Both the position numbers and the translations under genes were made by a program. The notes beneath the pieces are model-generated. The model ran no database searches and was not told the DNA's origin. It saw nothing but the letters and a program-made list of their open reading frames with translations. A DNA stretch of 64,000 nucleotides from JAEKNW01 sp963677815 (GTDB taxonomy: Bacteria; Cloacimonadota; Cloacimonadia; Cloacimonadales; JAFGVF01). The stretch is from the NCBI GenBank assembly GCA_963677815.1, contig OY782499.1, positions 124,001-188,000 on the forward strand. Reading direction: 5' to 3'. The number at the start of each line of letters is the position of its first letter. The first letter of the stretch is position 1. Shown here piece after piece: positions 18,433 through 27,387 of this stretch.

Positions 18433-19812
18433 TTATTTCATTAAGATTATTTTTTTGGTAACAGACTTGTTATTTCCAGAAGAGATTTTATAGAAATATA
18501 GGCCACTGGATACTTGCTTATCATTGCTGTCTCTTCCATCCCAGATTACTTTATGCACACCTTGGTTTAAGTTATCTTGTAATAAATTCTTAACAAGCTG
18601 TCCTTTTAAGTTATAAATATTAATATTCACTTGTCCTTGAACAGGATTGTTAAATTCTATTGTTGTTTGAGGGTTGAATGGATTTGGATAGTTGGTTACT
18701 GAGAATCTAATTGGAACTAGACTATTATCAAGTTCAGAATTAGGAGTACTACTCAATAACCACTGTAAAAAAGGGTAGCCATCATTAATCTCTGGATCAA
18801 TAGACCAAACTTCTTCAAAGTCCCAACCACTTAGAATATAGGTTGCAGAATCTTTCATCTCTTGAGTGGTATAACCAGTAACATTAAGTAAGTCACTGTT
18901 TTCAACCATATTGTTAACATTAGTTGTATTTACCATCTCTGTATCCCAGTAAAAATTATTAACTTGAGATTCAGATAACCATCCACTCAAGATTGTTGAA
19001 CCTGAAGAGACAACTCTCGTTGTAGTGTAACAGTTATTGATAGACGCTTGGCTGATATCCGAAACAAAGCTCTGTGCTGAAGCATAATTTGCATTTTCAA
19101 GAGTCAGAATCCCTCTACTAAAACAGTTATCAACTTGAGAATTGTAAAATCCACCTGCAAAACCATGTAATGAAACCATATTATTAGGTTCTGTAACTGT
19201 AATATTCACATTAGCAAAACATTTACTAATATAGCTATTATAGCAATATCCTAACAATCCTCCATGAATTCCTTCACCTTCATTAATATTTCCTGAAACT
19301 GAGCAATTAATAATTTCTGAATCAAATGCCATAACTACCATGCCACTTGTTGTTCCATAGTAAGCTATGTTTACTAAATTTAGATTTCTAATGGAAGAAT
19401 TTTTTATATTTCCAAATAAACTTCTTTCAATATTTGACGGGTTGTTTATGGATAAGTTACTTATACAATGACCTTGTCCATCATAATTAGCGTAAAGTCT
19501 TGTATAATCAGGAACCACATTATATGTCATCCCAACAGGATGGAATCCCTCACCATCATTCCAGATAGCTGTTTCACTAGCATCTATATCTGCTACTTGA
19601 AGAAAATAGTAAGTTGTTAGGGAATCACCCCATACACTTGTAGTTTCTGAAAGCCATCTTAAGTTTGCTAAGTTCTCAATAATAAGAGGATTCTCTTCCA
19701 TACCTGCGTTGGGTTCATTATAATTCTGTGGTTGTTGAGCTTGTGTCTCTGTTTCACAATACACTGCTTGTATAACATATAAAAATAATATTATCAACAG
19801 TATTTTTTTCAT
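18433..19812 (-). CDS. Secreted beta-helix/GLUG-like protein with sorting tail
   Basis: 459 aa. A signal peptide is seen at 1-19 (MKKILLIILFLYVIQAVYC). The middle has short repeating segments (SLFGNIKNSSIRNLNL, GGLLGYCYNSYISKCFANV, GGFYNSQVDNCFSRG) typical of GLUG-motif right-handed beta-helix proteins. The tail starts NYPNPFNPQTTIEF, continues with IYNLKGQLVKNLL and ends KKIILMK, the T9SS/FlgD-like sorting signature. The predicted product is a surface adhesin or structural protein; no catalytic residues were recognised. A 24-base palindrome (19834-19857) sits in its leader just before the ribosome-binding site AGGAGA. Confidence 0.8.
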   Translation of the reverse strand: MKKILLIILFLYVIQAVYCETETQAQQPQNYNEPNAGMEENPLIIENLANLRWLSETTSVWGDSLTTYYFLQVADIDASETAIWNDGEGFHPVGMTYNVVPDYTRLYANYDGQGHCISNLSINNPSNIERSLFGNIKNSSIRNLNLVNIAYYGTTSGMVVMAFDSEIINCSVSGNINEGEGIHGGLLGYCYNSYISKCFANVNITVTEPNNMVSLHGFAGGFYNSQVDNCFSRGILTLENANYASAQSFVSDISQASINNCYTTTRVVSSGSTILSGWLSESQVNNFYWDTEMVNTTNVNNMVENSDLLNVTGYTTQEMKDSATYILSGWDFEEVWSIDPEINDGYPFLQWLLSSTPNSELDNSLVPIRFSVTNYPNPFNPQTTIEFNNPVQGQVNINIYNLKGQLVKNLLQDNLNQGVHKVIWDGRDSNDKQVSSGLYFYKISSGNNKSVTKKIILMK

Positions 19813-19833
19813 ATATATCTCCTAAAATTTATT

Positions 19834-19857
19834 GTAAGCTCTGATATCAGGGCTTAC
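19834..19857 (-). promoter_or_regulatory. Leader palindrome before the GLUG-like gene
   Basis: GTAAGCT CTGATATCAG GGCTTAC is a 24-base palindrome with one G-T pair, about 22 bases before the start codon at 19812. It could be an operator or an RNA hairpin near the ribosome-binding site. No regulator can be assigned. Confidence 0.4.
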
Positions 19858-19867
19858 TATGTTCATA

Positions 19868-19997
19868 TTACAATAGATCACCAATTTTACTCAACTTGTG
19901 TAATATGCCATACCAAAAACCTGCTTCTGCTGAAGCATGAGCTGATAATCCTTGCTACTATGTTATTAGGACTATCTACTACCCCATAGTTAATCAT
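19868..19997 (-). pseudogene. Possible frameshifted gene remnant
   Basis: An ATG at 19997 with a nearby SD (GGAG) opens a 36-aa frame (MINYGVVDSPNNIVARIISS...). Another frame overlapping its end reads GLSAHASAEAGFWYGILHKL and stops at 19868. Together they look like a decayed short gene, but I do not recognise the family and chance is possible. Confidence 0.2.
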
Positions 19998-20493
19998 TTC
20001 ATTTCTCCTTAATTTACATCTACTTCAATAAAAAACTATTTAAAAAAAAGTGTCAAGATGATAATATTTTTTTTGTAATTTTTCTTATATAATAATAGTA
20101 CTCTCTTTATATACTATTTCAATTGCTTTTTCTGAGTCTTTCTCCAGTCTTCTCAGGTTCCCCATTTTAAATCCTTCATAGGAACTAAAAAGGTAAATAA
20201 GTGCTGACAAGAATGCATATATCATCAGTTTTGAGCTTTTACTAACCCTTTATTGTTAATCTCTTCTGAAAGTTCTAGGATTTTATAGAGAGAGAGTAAC
20301 CATCAAGGAAATAAACAACAATCAGAGACTATATTTTTTAGTATTTTTTATATGAACTTTGAAAAAACAGTATTTTAAAACTAATCAGCAATTTAGGCTT
20401 AAGATATGATTTTTATTAAAAAAATTTATCCTTAGTTTAATCGTATATTTATTAGTATTTTAAGGGTTTATCTCTTAACATCTAATAAAATGC
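19998..20493. other. Gene-free stretch upstream of tilS
   Basis: No supported ORF. The most notable element is a half-copy of the CTTGATTGTTAC hairpin family (TATAGAGAGAGAGTAACC, near 20285-20302) with a poorly matching left side. The rest is AT-rich DNA without recognised structure. Confidence 0.4.
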
Positions 20494-20522
20494 TTGCCAA
20501 AATAATTTACCTAAATTAATAT
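20494..20522 (+). promoter_or_regulatory. Candidate sigma70-type promoter of the tilS operon
   Basis: TTGCCA (20494-20499) and TAATAT (20517-20522) are spaced by 17 bases, 33 bases before the tilS ATG. Confidence 0.5.
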
Positions 20523-20555
20523 GCAAAAAATATTAAAATAATCAGATAGGGAAAA

Positions 20556-22001
20556 ATGTTTAAAGAAAAACTTAACACAGATTTTATTGAAAAATTTAAC
20601 AATTATATTTTAGAGAATAGGTTAATTGAGAAGAGAAGTAAGATATTAGTTGGCTTTTCTGGAGGACCAGATTCTACAGCTCTTCTTCTAGCCCTACTAA
20701 TGATAAAAGACAGTTTAGATTTATCAATCCTAGTAGCTCATGTTAACTATAACTTACGTGGCAAGGATTCTCAAGCTGATGAAGCCTTTGTAAGAGATTT
20801 CTGTTTTTCCCACAATCTTTACTTAGTTATCAACCAAGTGGAGATAGCTTCTGACACCAACATAGAAGCGACTGCTCGAGATATTAGAATGAATTACTTC
20901 TATTCTTTATTAAAAGATTATAAGTTAGACGCCATAGCCTTGGGTCATAATTACAGCGATAATGCAGAAACAGTTATGATGAATCTAATAAGAGGAGCAG
21001 GGATAACAGGTTTGAGAGGTATTTTACCTCGTTATAAGCAAATAATACACCCTCTTCTCAGTTTTACTAGGGAAGAAATCTGCAACTTCCTCTTAACAGA
21101 GAATGTACCTTGGCGAGATGATAAAAGCAATTTTGAATCAACTTTTACCAGAAATAAAATTAGAAACAAGCTTTTCCCTTGGATTGAAGAGAATTTGAAT
21201 CCAGCAGTTGTTGATAAGATGGTCTCCTTATCAGCTATGATGATTGAAACTGAGGATTTTATTGAGGACTATCTTGAACGAACATTTAAAAGATTCATTG
21301 CTAAGCAAAGTGATGATAAAATCATCCTCTCTTTAAAATCTCTATTGCATACTAAAAAAATAATCCGTTATTATATTTTTAAGAAATGTCTTTTCCTCTT
21401 AAGGGGAAAGGATAGTGATATCTACCAAAATAATATTTTAGAAATTGAAAACATCTTAACTGCTGAAGGTTCCAAGATGTTAAATCTTCCTAATAAAGTA
21501 TATGTTATCAAAGAATATGATTATCTCATATTTACGAAAAAGAATCCTCTTTCGAATAAAGAAAATGTTCCAGATGCTAAAACGCTTGAATCAATAAGAC
21601 CTCGTCTAAGTTTTGGCAAGTATAGGATTAAAATGAAGAGAATTAAGAAATTACCTCCTGATAAAGCCTTGATAAAAAATCACAACTTAGTTTTCCTAGA
21701 TTATGATAAGATTAACTTTCCTATAACAATAAGAAATAGGGATAATGGTGATAGATTTATCCCTCTTGGTTTAAAGGGATTTAAGAAGTTAAAAGATTTT
21801 TTCATTGACGAAAAAGTGTCAAAATTCGATAGAGATAAGATACCTATTTTTACTGATTCAGATAAAATAATTTGGATTGGGGGTATGAGAATAGATGATA
21901 GAGTTGCTATTACAGATAATACTACTAGTATTTTAAGAATAGAACTAGAAAAAGTGAATAATAAAAAAATGCGTTCAGCTGAACGAAAACAAAAAGGATA
22001 A
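20556..22001 (+). CDS. tilS: tRNA(Ile)-lysidine synthetase
   Basis: 481 aa. The PP-loop ATPase motif is GFSGGPDS (33-40). The LGHNYSDNAETVMMNLIRGAG segment (about 129-149) fits the catalytic domain. The C-terminal domain (NRDNGDRFIPLG ... KKLKDFF) is the tRNA-binding part of the long TilS form. It converts C34 of tRNA-Ile(CAU) to lysidine, needed for AUA decoding, which is frequent in such AT-rich genes. It is first in tilS-hpt-ftsH-hslV-hslU, and only 5 bases separate it from hpt. The tilS-hpt-ftsH order is conserved in many bacteria. Confidence 0.95.
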   Translation: MFKEKLNTDFIEKFNNYILENRLIEKRSKILVGFSGGPDSTALLLALLMIKDSLDLSILVAHVNYNLRGKDSQADEAFVRDFCFSHNLYLVINQVEIASDTNIEATARDIRMNYFYSLLKDYKLDAIALGHNYSDNAETVMMNLIRGAGITGLRGILPRYKQIIHPLLSFTREEICNFLLTENVPWRDDKSNFESTFTRNKIRNKLFPWIEENLNPAVVDKMVSLSAMMIETEDFIEDYLERTFKRFIAKQSDDKIILSLKSLLHTKKIIRYYIFKKCLFLLRGKDSDIYQNNILEIENILTAEGSKMLNLPNKVYVIKEYDYLIFTKKNPLSNKENVPDAKTLESIRPRLSFGKYRIKMKRIKKLPPDKALIKNHNLVFLDYDKINFPITIRNRDNGDRFIPLGLKGFKKLKDFFIDEKVSKFDRDKIPIFTDSDKIIWIGGMRIDDRVAITDNTTSILRIELEKVNNKKMRSAERKQKG

Positions 22002-22006
22002 ATTTT

Positions 22007-22543
22007 ATGATACAAGATATATCTGCAATAATGTTTGATGAAAGACAGATTAATACAAGAATTAAAGAATTAGGAGAGCAAATATCTAAAGACTACTGTG
22101 GGAAATACCCTGTTCTTCTTTGTATTTTGAAAGGTGCTTCTATGTTTATGGCTGATTTAATGAGAGCTATAACTATTCCTGTTGAAATTGATTTTATGGC
22201 AATATCAAGTTATGGTGATAGTAGAAAGTCTTCTGGTGTTGTAAAAATTAAAAAAGATGTCGATGTTAATCTAGAAGAAAGAGATGTTATCATTGTTGAA
22301 GATATTGTTGATACTGGCTTATCTTTGAAGTATTTGAAAGAATATATCAACAAACATAATCCCAATAGCTTAGCAACATGTGTTTTATTAGATAAACCTA
22401 GTGGACATAAGATTGATGTTGCTGTAGAGTATATTGGATTTGAAGTTGCTAATGAGTTCGTTGTAGGCTATGGCTTAGATTATGCTCAGAAATATCGTAA
22501 TTTACCTTTCATAGGTATTCTTAAGGAGGATGTTTATTCATGA
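22007..22543 (+). CDS. hpt: Hypoxanthine phosphoribosyltransferase
   Basis: 178 aa, the family length. The PRPP-binding loop is IIVEDIVDTGLS (95-106) and LKGASMF (41-47) is the pyrophosphate loop region. It salvages hypoxanthine or guanine to IMP/GMP with PRPP in the cytosol. It begins 5 bases after tilS and its stop overlaps the ftsH start by 4 bases (ATGA), with AAGGAGG just before the overlap, so expression is coupled. Confidence 0.94.
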   Translation: MIQDISAIMFDERQINTRIKELGEQISKDYCGKYPVLLCILKGASMFMADLMRAITIPVEIDFMAISSYGDSRKSSGVVKIKKDVDVNLEERDVIIVEDIVDTGLSLKYLKEYINKHNPNSLATCVLLDKPSGHKIDVAVEYIGFEVANEFVVGYGLDYAQKYRNLPFIGILKEDVYS

Positions 22544-24519
22544 ACAATGAAGACCAAAATAAAAACGATAAAATAAAAAAAACACCTGAGCCCCCAAAAG
22601 GCAAAGGTCCAAACCCTTTAAAAAACCCTTCTAGTAATAAGTATTCTTTTGTTATTGTTTTAATTTTAGGGGCTATTTTAATCTGGGCTCTTCTTCAAGA
22701 CTCAAAGAATCAAAAAGAAGTTGATAATAAAGAATTTTGGACTGCTTTAAATTCTGGAGCTATCACAGAAGTTGTTATTGAGGGTGATGTCCTAAATTAT
22801 AAAGTTGATAACCAGTCTTATTTTACTCGTTGGTCACAATATGACTACGATTTTAAACAAGAACTTATTGATAAAACGCAAGGTCCTGTAAAAGAAAAAG
22901 TTCCATCAAAATGGGAAGCTATTCTTGTTTCTTGGTTACCTTTTCTACTAATGATTCTTTTCTTCTGGTTCTTTATGTTTAGAAATGTTAATAAGGGTCA
23001 AAATTCAGCATTTTCTTTTGGAAAGAGTAAAGCAAAAAGATTCGATGGTTCTAAAACTAAAGTTAAATTTGACGATGTTGCTGGAGTTGATGAGGCAAAA
23101 GAAGAATTAACTGAAATTGTTGAATATTTAAAAAACCCTAAGAAATTTGAAATGTTGGGTGGTAGAATACCAAAAGGTGTTCTATTAGTTGGGCGTCCTG
23201 GTACTGGTAAAACTCTATTAGCAAAGGCTGTTGCTGGTGAAGCCAATGTACCATTTTTTAGTGTTTCTGGTTCAGATTTTGTGGAAATGTTTGTAGGTGT
23301 TGGTGCTTCTCGTGTCCGAGATTTATTTGCCCAAGCTAAAAAAAGTGCACCAGCTATTGCCTTTATTGATGAACTTGATGCTGTTGGAAGACACAGAGGT
23401 TCTGGGCTAGGTGGTGGTCATGATGAACGTGAGCAAACTCTTAATCAACTGCTTGTAGAAATGGATGGTTTTGAGATTAATGATTCTGTAATTATTATTG
23501 CAGCTACTAACAGACCTGATGTGCTAGACCCTGCCCTACTTAGACCAGGTAGATTCGATAGACAAGTAATAGTGGACCTTCCTGATATTAATGGAAGAAC
23601 TAAAATACTTCAAGTTCATTCTAAGAAAGTACCTTTATCACCTGAAGTTAACCTTAAAATTATTGCTAGAGCTACTCCTGGTTTTTCAGGAGCAGAACTG
23701 GCTAATTTAGTTAATGAAGCAGCATTGATAGCAGCAAGGTCTTCCAAGAAATTTATCGAAATGGATGATTTTGAAGAAGCAAAAGATAAACTCACCTTAG
23801 GTAAGCAAAAGAAAAGTAAAATTGTTTTACCTGAAGAAAGGAAAATTACTTCTTATCATGAAATTGGTCATGTTATTTGTGCTTTATTCGAAAGCCATGG
23901 TTCTCCAGCTCATAAGGTATCTATCATACCTAGAGGTATGACTGGTGGAGCAACTCACTTCTTAGGAGAAGAAAAATCTAACTATTCTAAGTCTTTCTTA
24001 AAATCTATGCTAGTTCATCTGCTTGGTGGCAGAGCTGCTGAAGATATTGTTTTTGATGAAATTACAACTGGAGCTTCTAACGATATAGATAGAGCTACAG
24101 ATATTGTTAAGCAAATGGTTTGTAACTGGGGAATGAGTAAGAAGATTGGACCTTTAGCTGTTATGAAAAAAGAACAAGAAGTCTTTTTAGGAAAACAAAT
24201 TGGACAAAAAGAACTGCATAGTGAAGAGGTTGCAAAAATTGTTGATTCTGAAATTCATTCATTCATAGATGAAGCCTATAAGAAAGCTAAGGATATTATT
24301 ATCAAACATAGAGACCTAGTTGATTCTCTAGCTGATGAACTTTTAGAAAAAGAAACTCTTGGGGCTGAAGAGATTTTTGCTATTGTAGAAAATCATGTAA
24401 GTGGTGAAGATTTAGAAATTGTTAAAGAAAAGTATAAGAAAGCTAAACAGCTAAGTTTTGAATCACTTCAAGAAGATAACACAGATAAGAAAATTCAAGA
24501 AAACGAAGAAAATAACTAA
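22540..24519 (+). CDS. ftsH: ATP-dependent zinc metalloprotease FtsH
   Basis: 659 aa. Two membrane segments lie at about 35-52 and 125-147, flanking a periplasmic domain. The AAA domain has Walker A GRPGTGKT (218-225), Walker B FIDELD (275-280) and the second-region-of-homology arginines (NRPDVLDPALLRPGRFDR, 324-341). The zinc site is HEIGH (440-444), with a third ligand expected in ASNDIDRATD. The Walker A differs slightly from the usual GPPGTGKT, and the zinc motif from the common HEAGH; neither change removes an essential residue. FtsH degrades membrane and regulatory proteins at the inner membrane. It is coupled to hpt upstream, and a hairpin lies between it and hslV. Confidence 0.97.
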   Translation: MNNEDQNKNDKIKKTPEPPKGKGPNPLKNPSSNKYSFVIVLILGAILIWALLQDSKNQKEVDNKEFWTALNSGAITEVVIEGDVLNYKVDNQSYFTRWSQYDYDFKQELIDKTQGPVKEKVPSKWEAILVSWLPFLLMILFFWFFMFRNVNKGQNSAFSFGKSKAKRFDGSKTKVKFDDVAGVDEAKEELTEIVEYLKNPKKFEMLGGRIPKGVLLVGRPGTGKTLLAKAVAGEANVPFFSVSGSDFVEMFVGVGASRVRDLFAQAKKSAPAIAFIDELDAVGRHRGSGLGGGHDEREQTLNQLLVEMDGFEINDSVIIIAATNRPDVLDPALLRPGRFDRQVIVDLPDINGRTKILQVHSKKVPLSPEVNLKIIARATPGFSGAELANLVNEAALIAARSSKKFIEMDDFEEAKDKLTLGKQKKSKIVLPEERKITSYHEIGHVICALFESHGSPAHKVSIIPRGMTGGATHFLGEEKSNYSKSFLKSMLVHLLGGRAAEDIVFDEITTGASNDIDRATDIVKQMVCNWGMSKKIGPLAVMKKEQEVFLGKQIGQKELHSEEVAKIVDSEIHSFIDEAYKKAKDIIIKHRDLVDSLADELLEKETLGAEEIFAIVENHVSGEDLEIVKEKYKKAKQLSFESLQEDNTDKKIQENEENN

Positions 24520-24530
24520 ACATTTACTTT

Positions 24531-24558
24531 AATAGGAAAGGGTTAGCTCTTTCCTATT
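24531..24558 (+). terminator. Hairpin between ftsH and hslV
   Basis: AATAGGAAAG (24531-24540) pairs perfectly with CTTTCCTATT (24549-24558) around an 8-nt loop. There is no U-run, so it may be an attenuator or mRNA-stability element and not a full terminator. Confidence 0.5.
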
Positions 24559-24579
24559 ATACAATATATAAGAGGAAAA

Positions 24580-25116
24580 ATGGAACAGTTTCACGGAACT
24601 ACTATTTTAGGTATTCTTAGAAATGGAAATTTGGTAATTGGTGGAGATGGTCAAGTCACCTTAGGACATACCGTTGTTAAAGATACAGCTAGGAAAATTA
24701 GACATCTTTATGATGGACAAGTTGTAGCAGGTTTTGCAGGGGCAACTGCAGATGCATTTACCCTTTTTGAGAAATTTGATGCTAAATTGAAAGAAGCAAA
24801 AGGGAATCTAAGAAAAGCAGCAGTAGAATTAGCAAAAGAATGGCGTTCTGATAGAGTTTTAAGAAAATTAGAAGCAATGATAATTGCAGGTTCTAAAGAT
24901 GCTCTTTTAATAATTTCTGGGGTTGGTGATGTACTTGAACCTAACAATGGCATTTGTGCTATTGGTTCTGGAGGAAATTATGCCCTTTCTGCAGCTAGAG
25001 CTTTAGCAGAAAACACTTCCTTATCAAATAGAGATGTAGTTGAAAAATCGCTTCATATTGCTGCAGATATTTGTATTTATACTAACCACAATTTAGTTGT
25101 AGAAGAAATAAAGTAG
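24580..25116 (+). CDS. hslV: ATP-dependent protease subunit HslV (ClpQ)
   Basis: 178 aa. The N-terminal nucleophile threonine follows a short pro-sequence (MEQFHG-TTILGI, T7 or T8), and GDGQVTLG (residues 23-30) is the conserved neighbouring block. HslV is the proteasome-like peptidase of the HslUV complex. It starts from an ATG with GAGGAAAA upstream. hslU follows after 6 bases, so the two subunits are made together. The short pro-sequence, instead of a bare M-T start, is also known from other HslV branches. Confidence 0.95.
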   Translation: MEQFHGTTILGILRNGNLVIGGDGQVTLGHTVVKDTARKIRHLYDGQVVAGFAGATADAFTLFEKFDAKLKEAKGNLRKAAVELAKEWRSDRVLRKLEAMIIAGSKDALLIISGVGDVLEPNNGICAIGSGGNYALSAARALAENTSLSNRDVVEKSLHIAADICIYTNHNLVVEEIK

Positions 25117-25122
25117 GATAAA

Positions 25123-26493
25123 ATGATAGACCATAATGAATTAACACCTAAAAGAATTGTTAAAGAATTAGATAAATATATAATCGGACAAGATGATGCT
25201 AAAAAGGCTGTTGCAATTGCTTTGAGAAATCGCTGGAGAAGGCAAAGAGTAGATGCTGAACTTCAAAATGAAATTGTACCAAATAATATTATCATGATTG
25301 GACCTACTGGTGTGGGTAAGACTGAAATCGCTAGACGTCTTTCTAAACTGGCAAATGCTCCTTTTATTAAGGTTGAAGCTTCAAAATTTACTGAAGTTGG
25401 TTATGTAGGTCGAGATGTAGAATCTATGATTCGTGAACTTATGGCTTTAGCAATTAATCAAGTTAATGAACAGATGTTGGAAGAAGTTCAAATTGAAGCA
25501 AAAAATAAAGCAAGAGAAATCGTTCTAGACAAACTAATTTCCCCTATTGATAAGAAAGCAAATGATGAAAATGAAGAAGATTATCAAGAAAGATTAGAAC
25601 GCTATAATCGTTCAAGAGCCAAAATGGAATCTATGCTTGATGAAGGTAAACTTGACCAAAGAAAAATTAATATCGAAGTGAAAGATAATCCCAAAAAACC
25701 ACAAATTGAAGTTTTTTCTAATAGTGGTATGGATATGTTAGATTTAGATTTACAGGATATGCTTGGCAATATAATGAACAGAGGGGCTAAGAAAAAGAAA
25801 AAATCATTCTTCGTAAAAGAAGCCTTAAATTACTTCCAAGAAATTGAAGCCCAAAAATTAGTAAAGAAAGAGTTAGTTGTAGAAAAAGCAAAGTATCTGG
25901 TAGAAAATCAAGGTATAATTTTTATTGATGAAATTGATAAAATTGCTTCTACTGATAAGAAATCCTCGGCTGATGTTTCCCGTTCTGGAGTTCAAAGAGA
26001 CCTCTTACCTATCGTTGAAGGTTCTAATGTTCCAACCAAACATGGCATTATCAAAACTGATCATATTCTTTTCATTGCAGCTGGTGCTTTTCATGTATCT
26101 AAACCTTCTGATTTAATACCTGAACTACAAGGAAGATTCCCAATTAGAGTTGAGTTAAATAGTTTGACAGCTAATGACTTTGAAAAGATCTTAACTTATC
26201 CAGAAAATTCTCTTACCAAACAATATACTGCTCTCTTCAAAACAGAAAAAGTTAAGTTATCTTTCACAAAAAATGCCATTAAGAAAATAGCTTATTATGC
26301 TTTCAAGGCAAATGAAAAAATGGAAGATATTGGGGCAAGAAGACTTCACACTATTCTTAATAAATTAATGGAAAAATATCTTTTCGAAATGCCTACCAGT
26401 AAATACAAAACTGTTAAAGTTGATGAAGATTTAGTTAATTCTGTTATTAATGATGTTGTTGAAAATGAAGACCTTTCACGCTATATTTTATAA
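25123..26493 (+). CDS. hslU: ATP-dependent protease ATPase subunit HslU (ClpY)
   Basis: 456 aa. The start LTPKRIVKELDKYIIGQDDAKK is the family signature. Walker A is GPTGVGKTE (64-72) and Walker B is IIFIDEIDK (265-273). The I-domain between them is charged and includes a 'NRGAKKKKK' stretch. The C-terminus SRYIL matches the conserved tail that docks into HslV. HslU unfolds substrates and feeds them to HslV. It is the last gene of the operon, followed by a GC-rich hairpin at 26505-26521. Confidence 0.96.
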   Translation: MIDHNELTPKRIVKELDKYIIGQDDAKKAVAIALRNRWRRQRVDAELQNEIVPNNIIMIGPTGVGKTEIARRLSKLANAPFIKVEASKFTEVGYVGRDVESMIRELMALAINQVNEQMLEEVQIEAKNKAREIVLDKLISPIDKKANDENEEDYQERLERYNRSRAKMESMLDEGKLDQRKINIEVKDNPKKPQIEVFSNSGMDMLDLDLQDMLGNIMNRGAKKKKKSFFVKEALNYFQEIEAQKLVKKELVVEKAKYLVENQGIIFIDEIDKIASTDKKSSADVSRSGVQRDLLPIVEGSNVPTKHGIIKTDHILFIAAGAFHVSKPSDLIPELQGRFPIRVELNSLTANDFEKILTYPENSLTKQYTALFKTEKVKLSFTKNAIKKIAYYAFKANEKMEDIGARRLHTILNKLMEKYLFEMPTSKYKTVKVDEDLVNSVINDVVENEDLSRYIL

Positions 26494-26504
26494 TTTAAAC
26501 CCTT

Positions 26505-26527
26505 CCCCCTCTCAGAGGGGGACTTTT
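26505..26527 (+). terminator. Probable terminator after hslU
   Basis: CCCCCTCT (26505-26512) pairs with AGAGGGGG (26514-26521) with a single-base gap, followed by acttttc. The very tight loop would open to 3-5 nt. It also resembles the CCCCTT repeat family. Confidence 0.55.
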
Positions 26528-26578
26528 CTCACCTTTCCGAACTCTCGCTTGACCAAAAGTATTTAAGGAATTAATCTT

Positions 26579-27034
26579 ATGGTAAAAAAAATACTGATGT
26601 CTCTTGTTATTCTTATATTTTCTTATCCTATTTTCGCTTATGATACAGGGAAATCACCAGGTAAAGCTGCTCTCTACTCTTTTATCATACCTGGCGGTGG
26701 TCAGTATTACAATGAATCTACTTGGAAAACTGTCTTGTGGGGTGGTTCAGAAATCGGTTTCATAGTCCTAACCTCCTACCACCATAATAAATTTTTAGAT
26801 TATAAAGATAAAAGAAACAAGGCAAGTAATCCTCAAGAATGGGCTAAATGGGATAGAGAAGCTGGAGACCAACTTCATAAAAGAAACAATGGCTTCTGGT
26901 GGCTAGGGTCTACCCTTATCCTTTCTATGCTAGATGCCTATGTTGATGCAGCTCTCTACAACTTTGATGATGAAGATCAAAAACTTAAAGTTCAATTTAA
27001 TCTAAATTACCTAGGCCTTGAATATAATTTCTAA
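26579..27034 (+). CDS. DUF5683-like envelope protein
   Basis: 151 aa. A signal peptide is present (MVKKILMSLVILIFSYPIFA). The core SPGKAALYSFIIPGGGQYYN fits the DUF5683 pattern (PGxGQxYN), followed by a hydrophobic segment and a second one ending in MLDAYVDAAL. The family is common in FCB bacteria and of unknown role, probably located in the envelope. It sits 85 bases after hslU, beyond the hairpin, and is followed by an R1 repeat. Function is not known. Confidence 0.7.
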   Translation: MVKKILMSLVILIFSYPIFAYDTGKSPGKAALYSFIIPGGGQYYNESTWKTVLWGGSEIGFIVLTSYHHNKFLDYKDKRNKASNPQEWAKWDREAGDQLHKRNNGFWWLGSTLILSMLDAYVDAALYNFDDEDQKLKVQFNLNYLGLEYNF

Positions 27035-27387
27035 CACTTAAGCTTATTAATGTTAATCTATAATCAGCTAAGTCTAAATTCATTTCTCTTTATATTCCTT
27101 TTTTAACCCAGATGGTGCAATAGAGTTTTAATAATACTTCGCTAAAGCTACGTATCACAAGTGAAGAGTACAGATTCTTCTAGAAAAAGCCCCTTCTTTG
27201 AGGGGGATACAGTGGATGATTCCTTAACTACGCTTATAATCCCCTTCTTTGAGGGGGATACAGGGGGTGATTCCTAATTATTTGGTTAAAAGTTATTGAC
27301 TGACTTTACTTATTTTATTAAATCATTGACAAATCCCATAAAGTATAAAAAAATGCTAATAACTGAAAAAACGTCTACGGAGGAAAG
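27035..27387. other. Gene-free stretch upstream of pyrR, filled by R1 and CCCCTT repeats
   Basis: Contains R1 copy 3 with two CCCCTT units. Past the repeat, TTGACA (27326-27331) stands near TATAAA (27344-27349), but the 12-base spacing is too short for a good promoter. I found no PyrR-type attenuator hairpin here. Confidence 0.5.
27102..27290. repeat. R1 palindromic repeat, copy 3 (with inserts)
   Basis: The left end is TTAACCCAGATGGTGCAATA and the right end is ATTATTTGGTTAAA. The left arm carries an insert with its own inverted repeat (AATACTTCGCTAAAGCTACG). The centre and most of the right arm are replaced by two tandem CCCCTT units (27190-27223 and 27241-27274). Confidence 0.75.

Noticed and set aside
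27326..27349. TTGACA/TATAAA promoter before pyrR
   Set aside because: The spacing is only 12 bases, too short for a sigma70 promoter.
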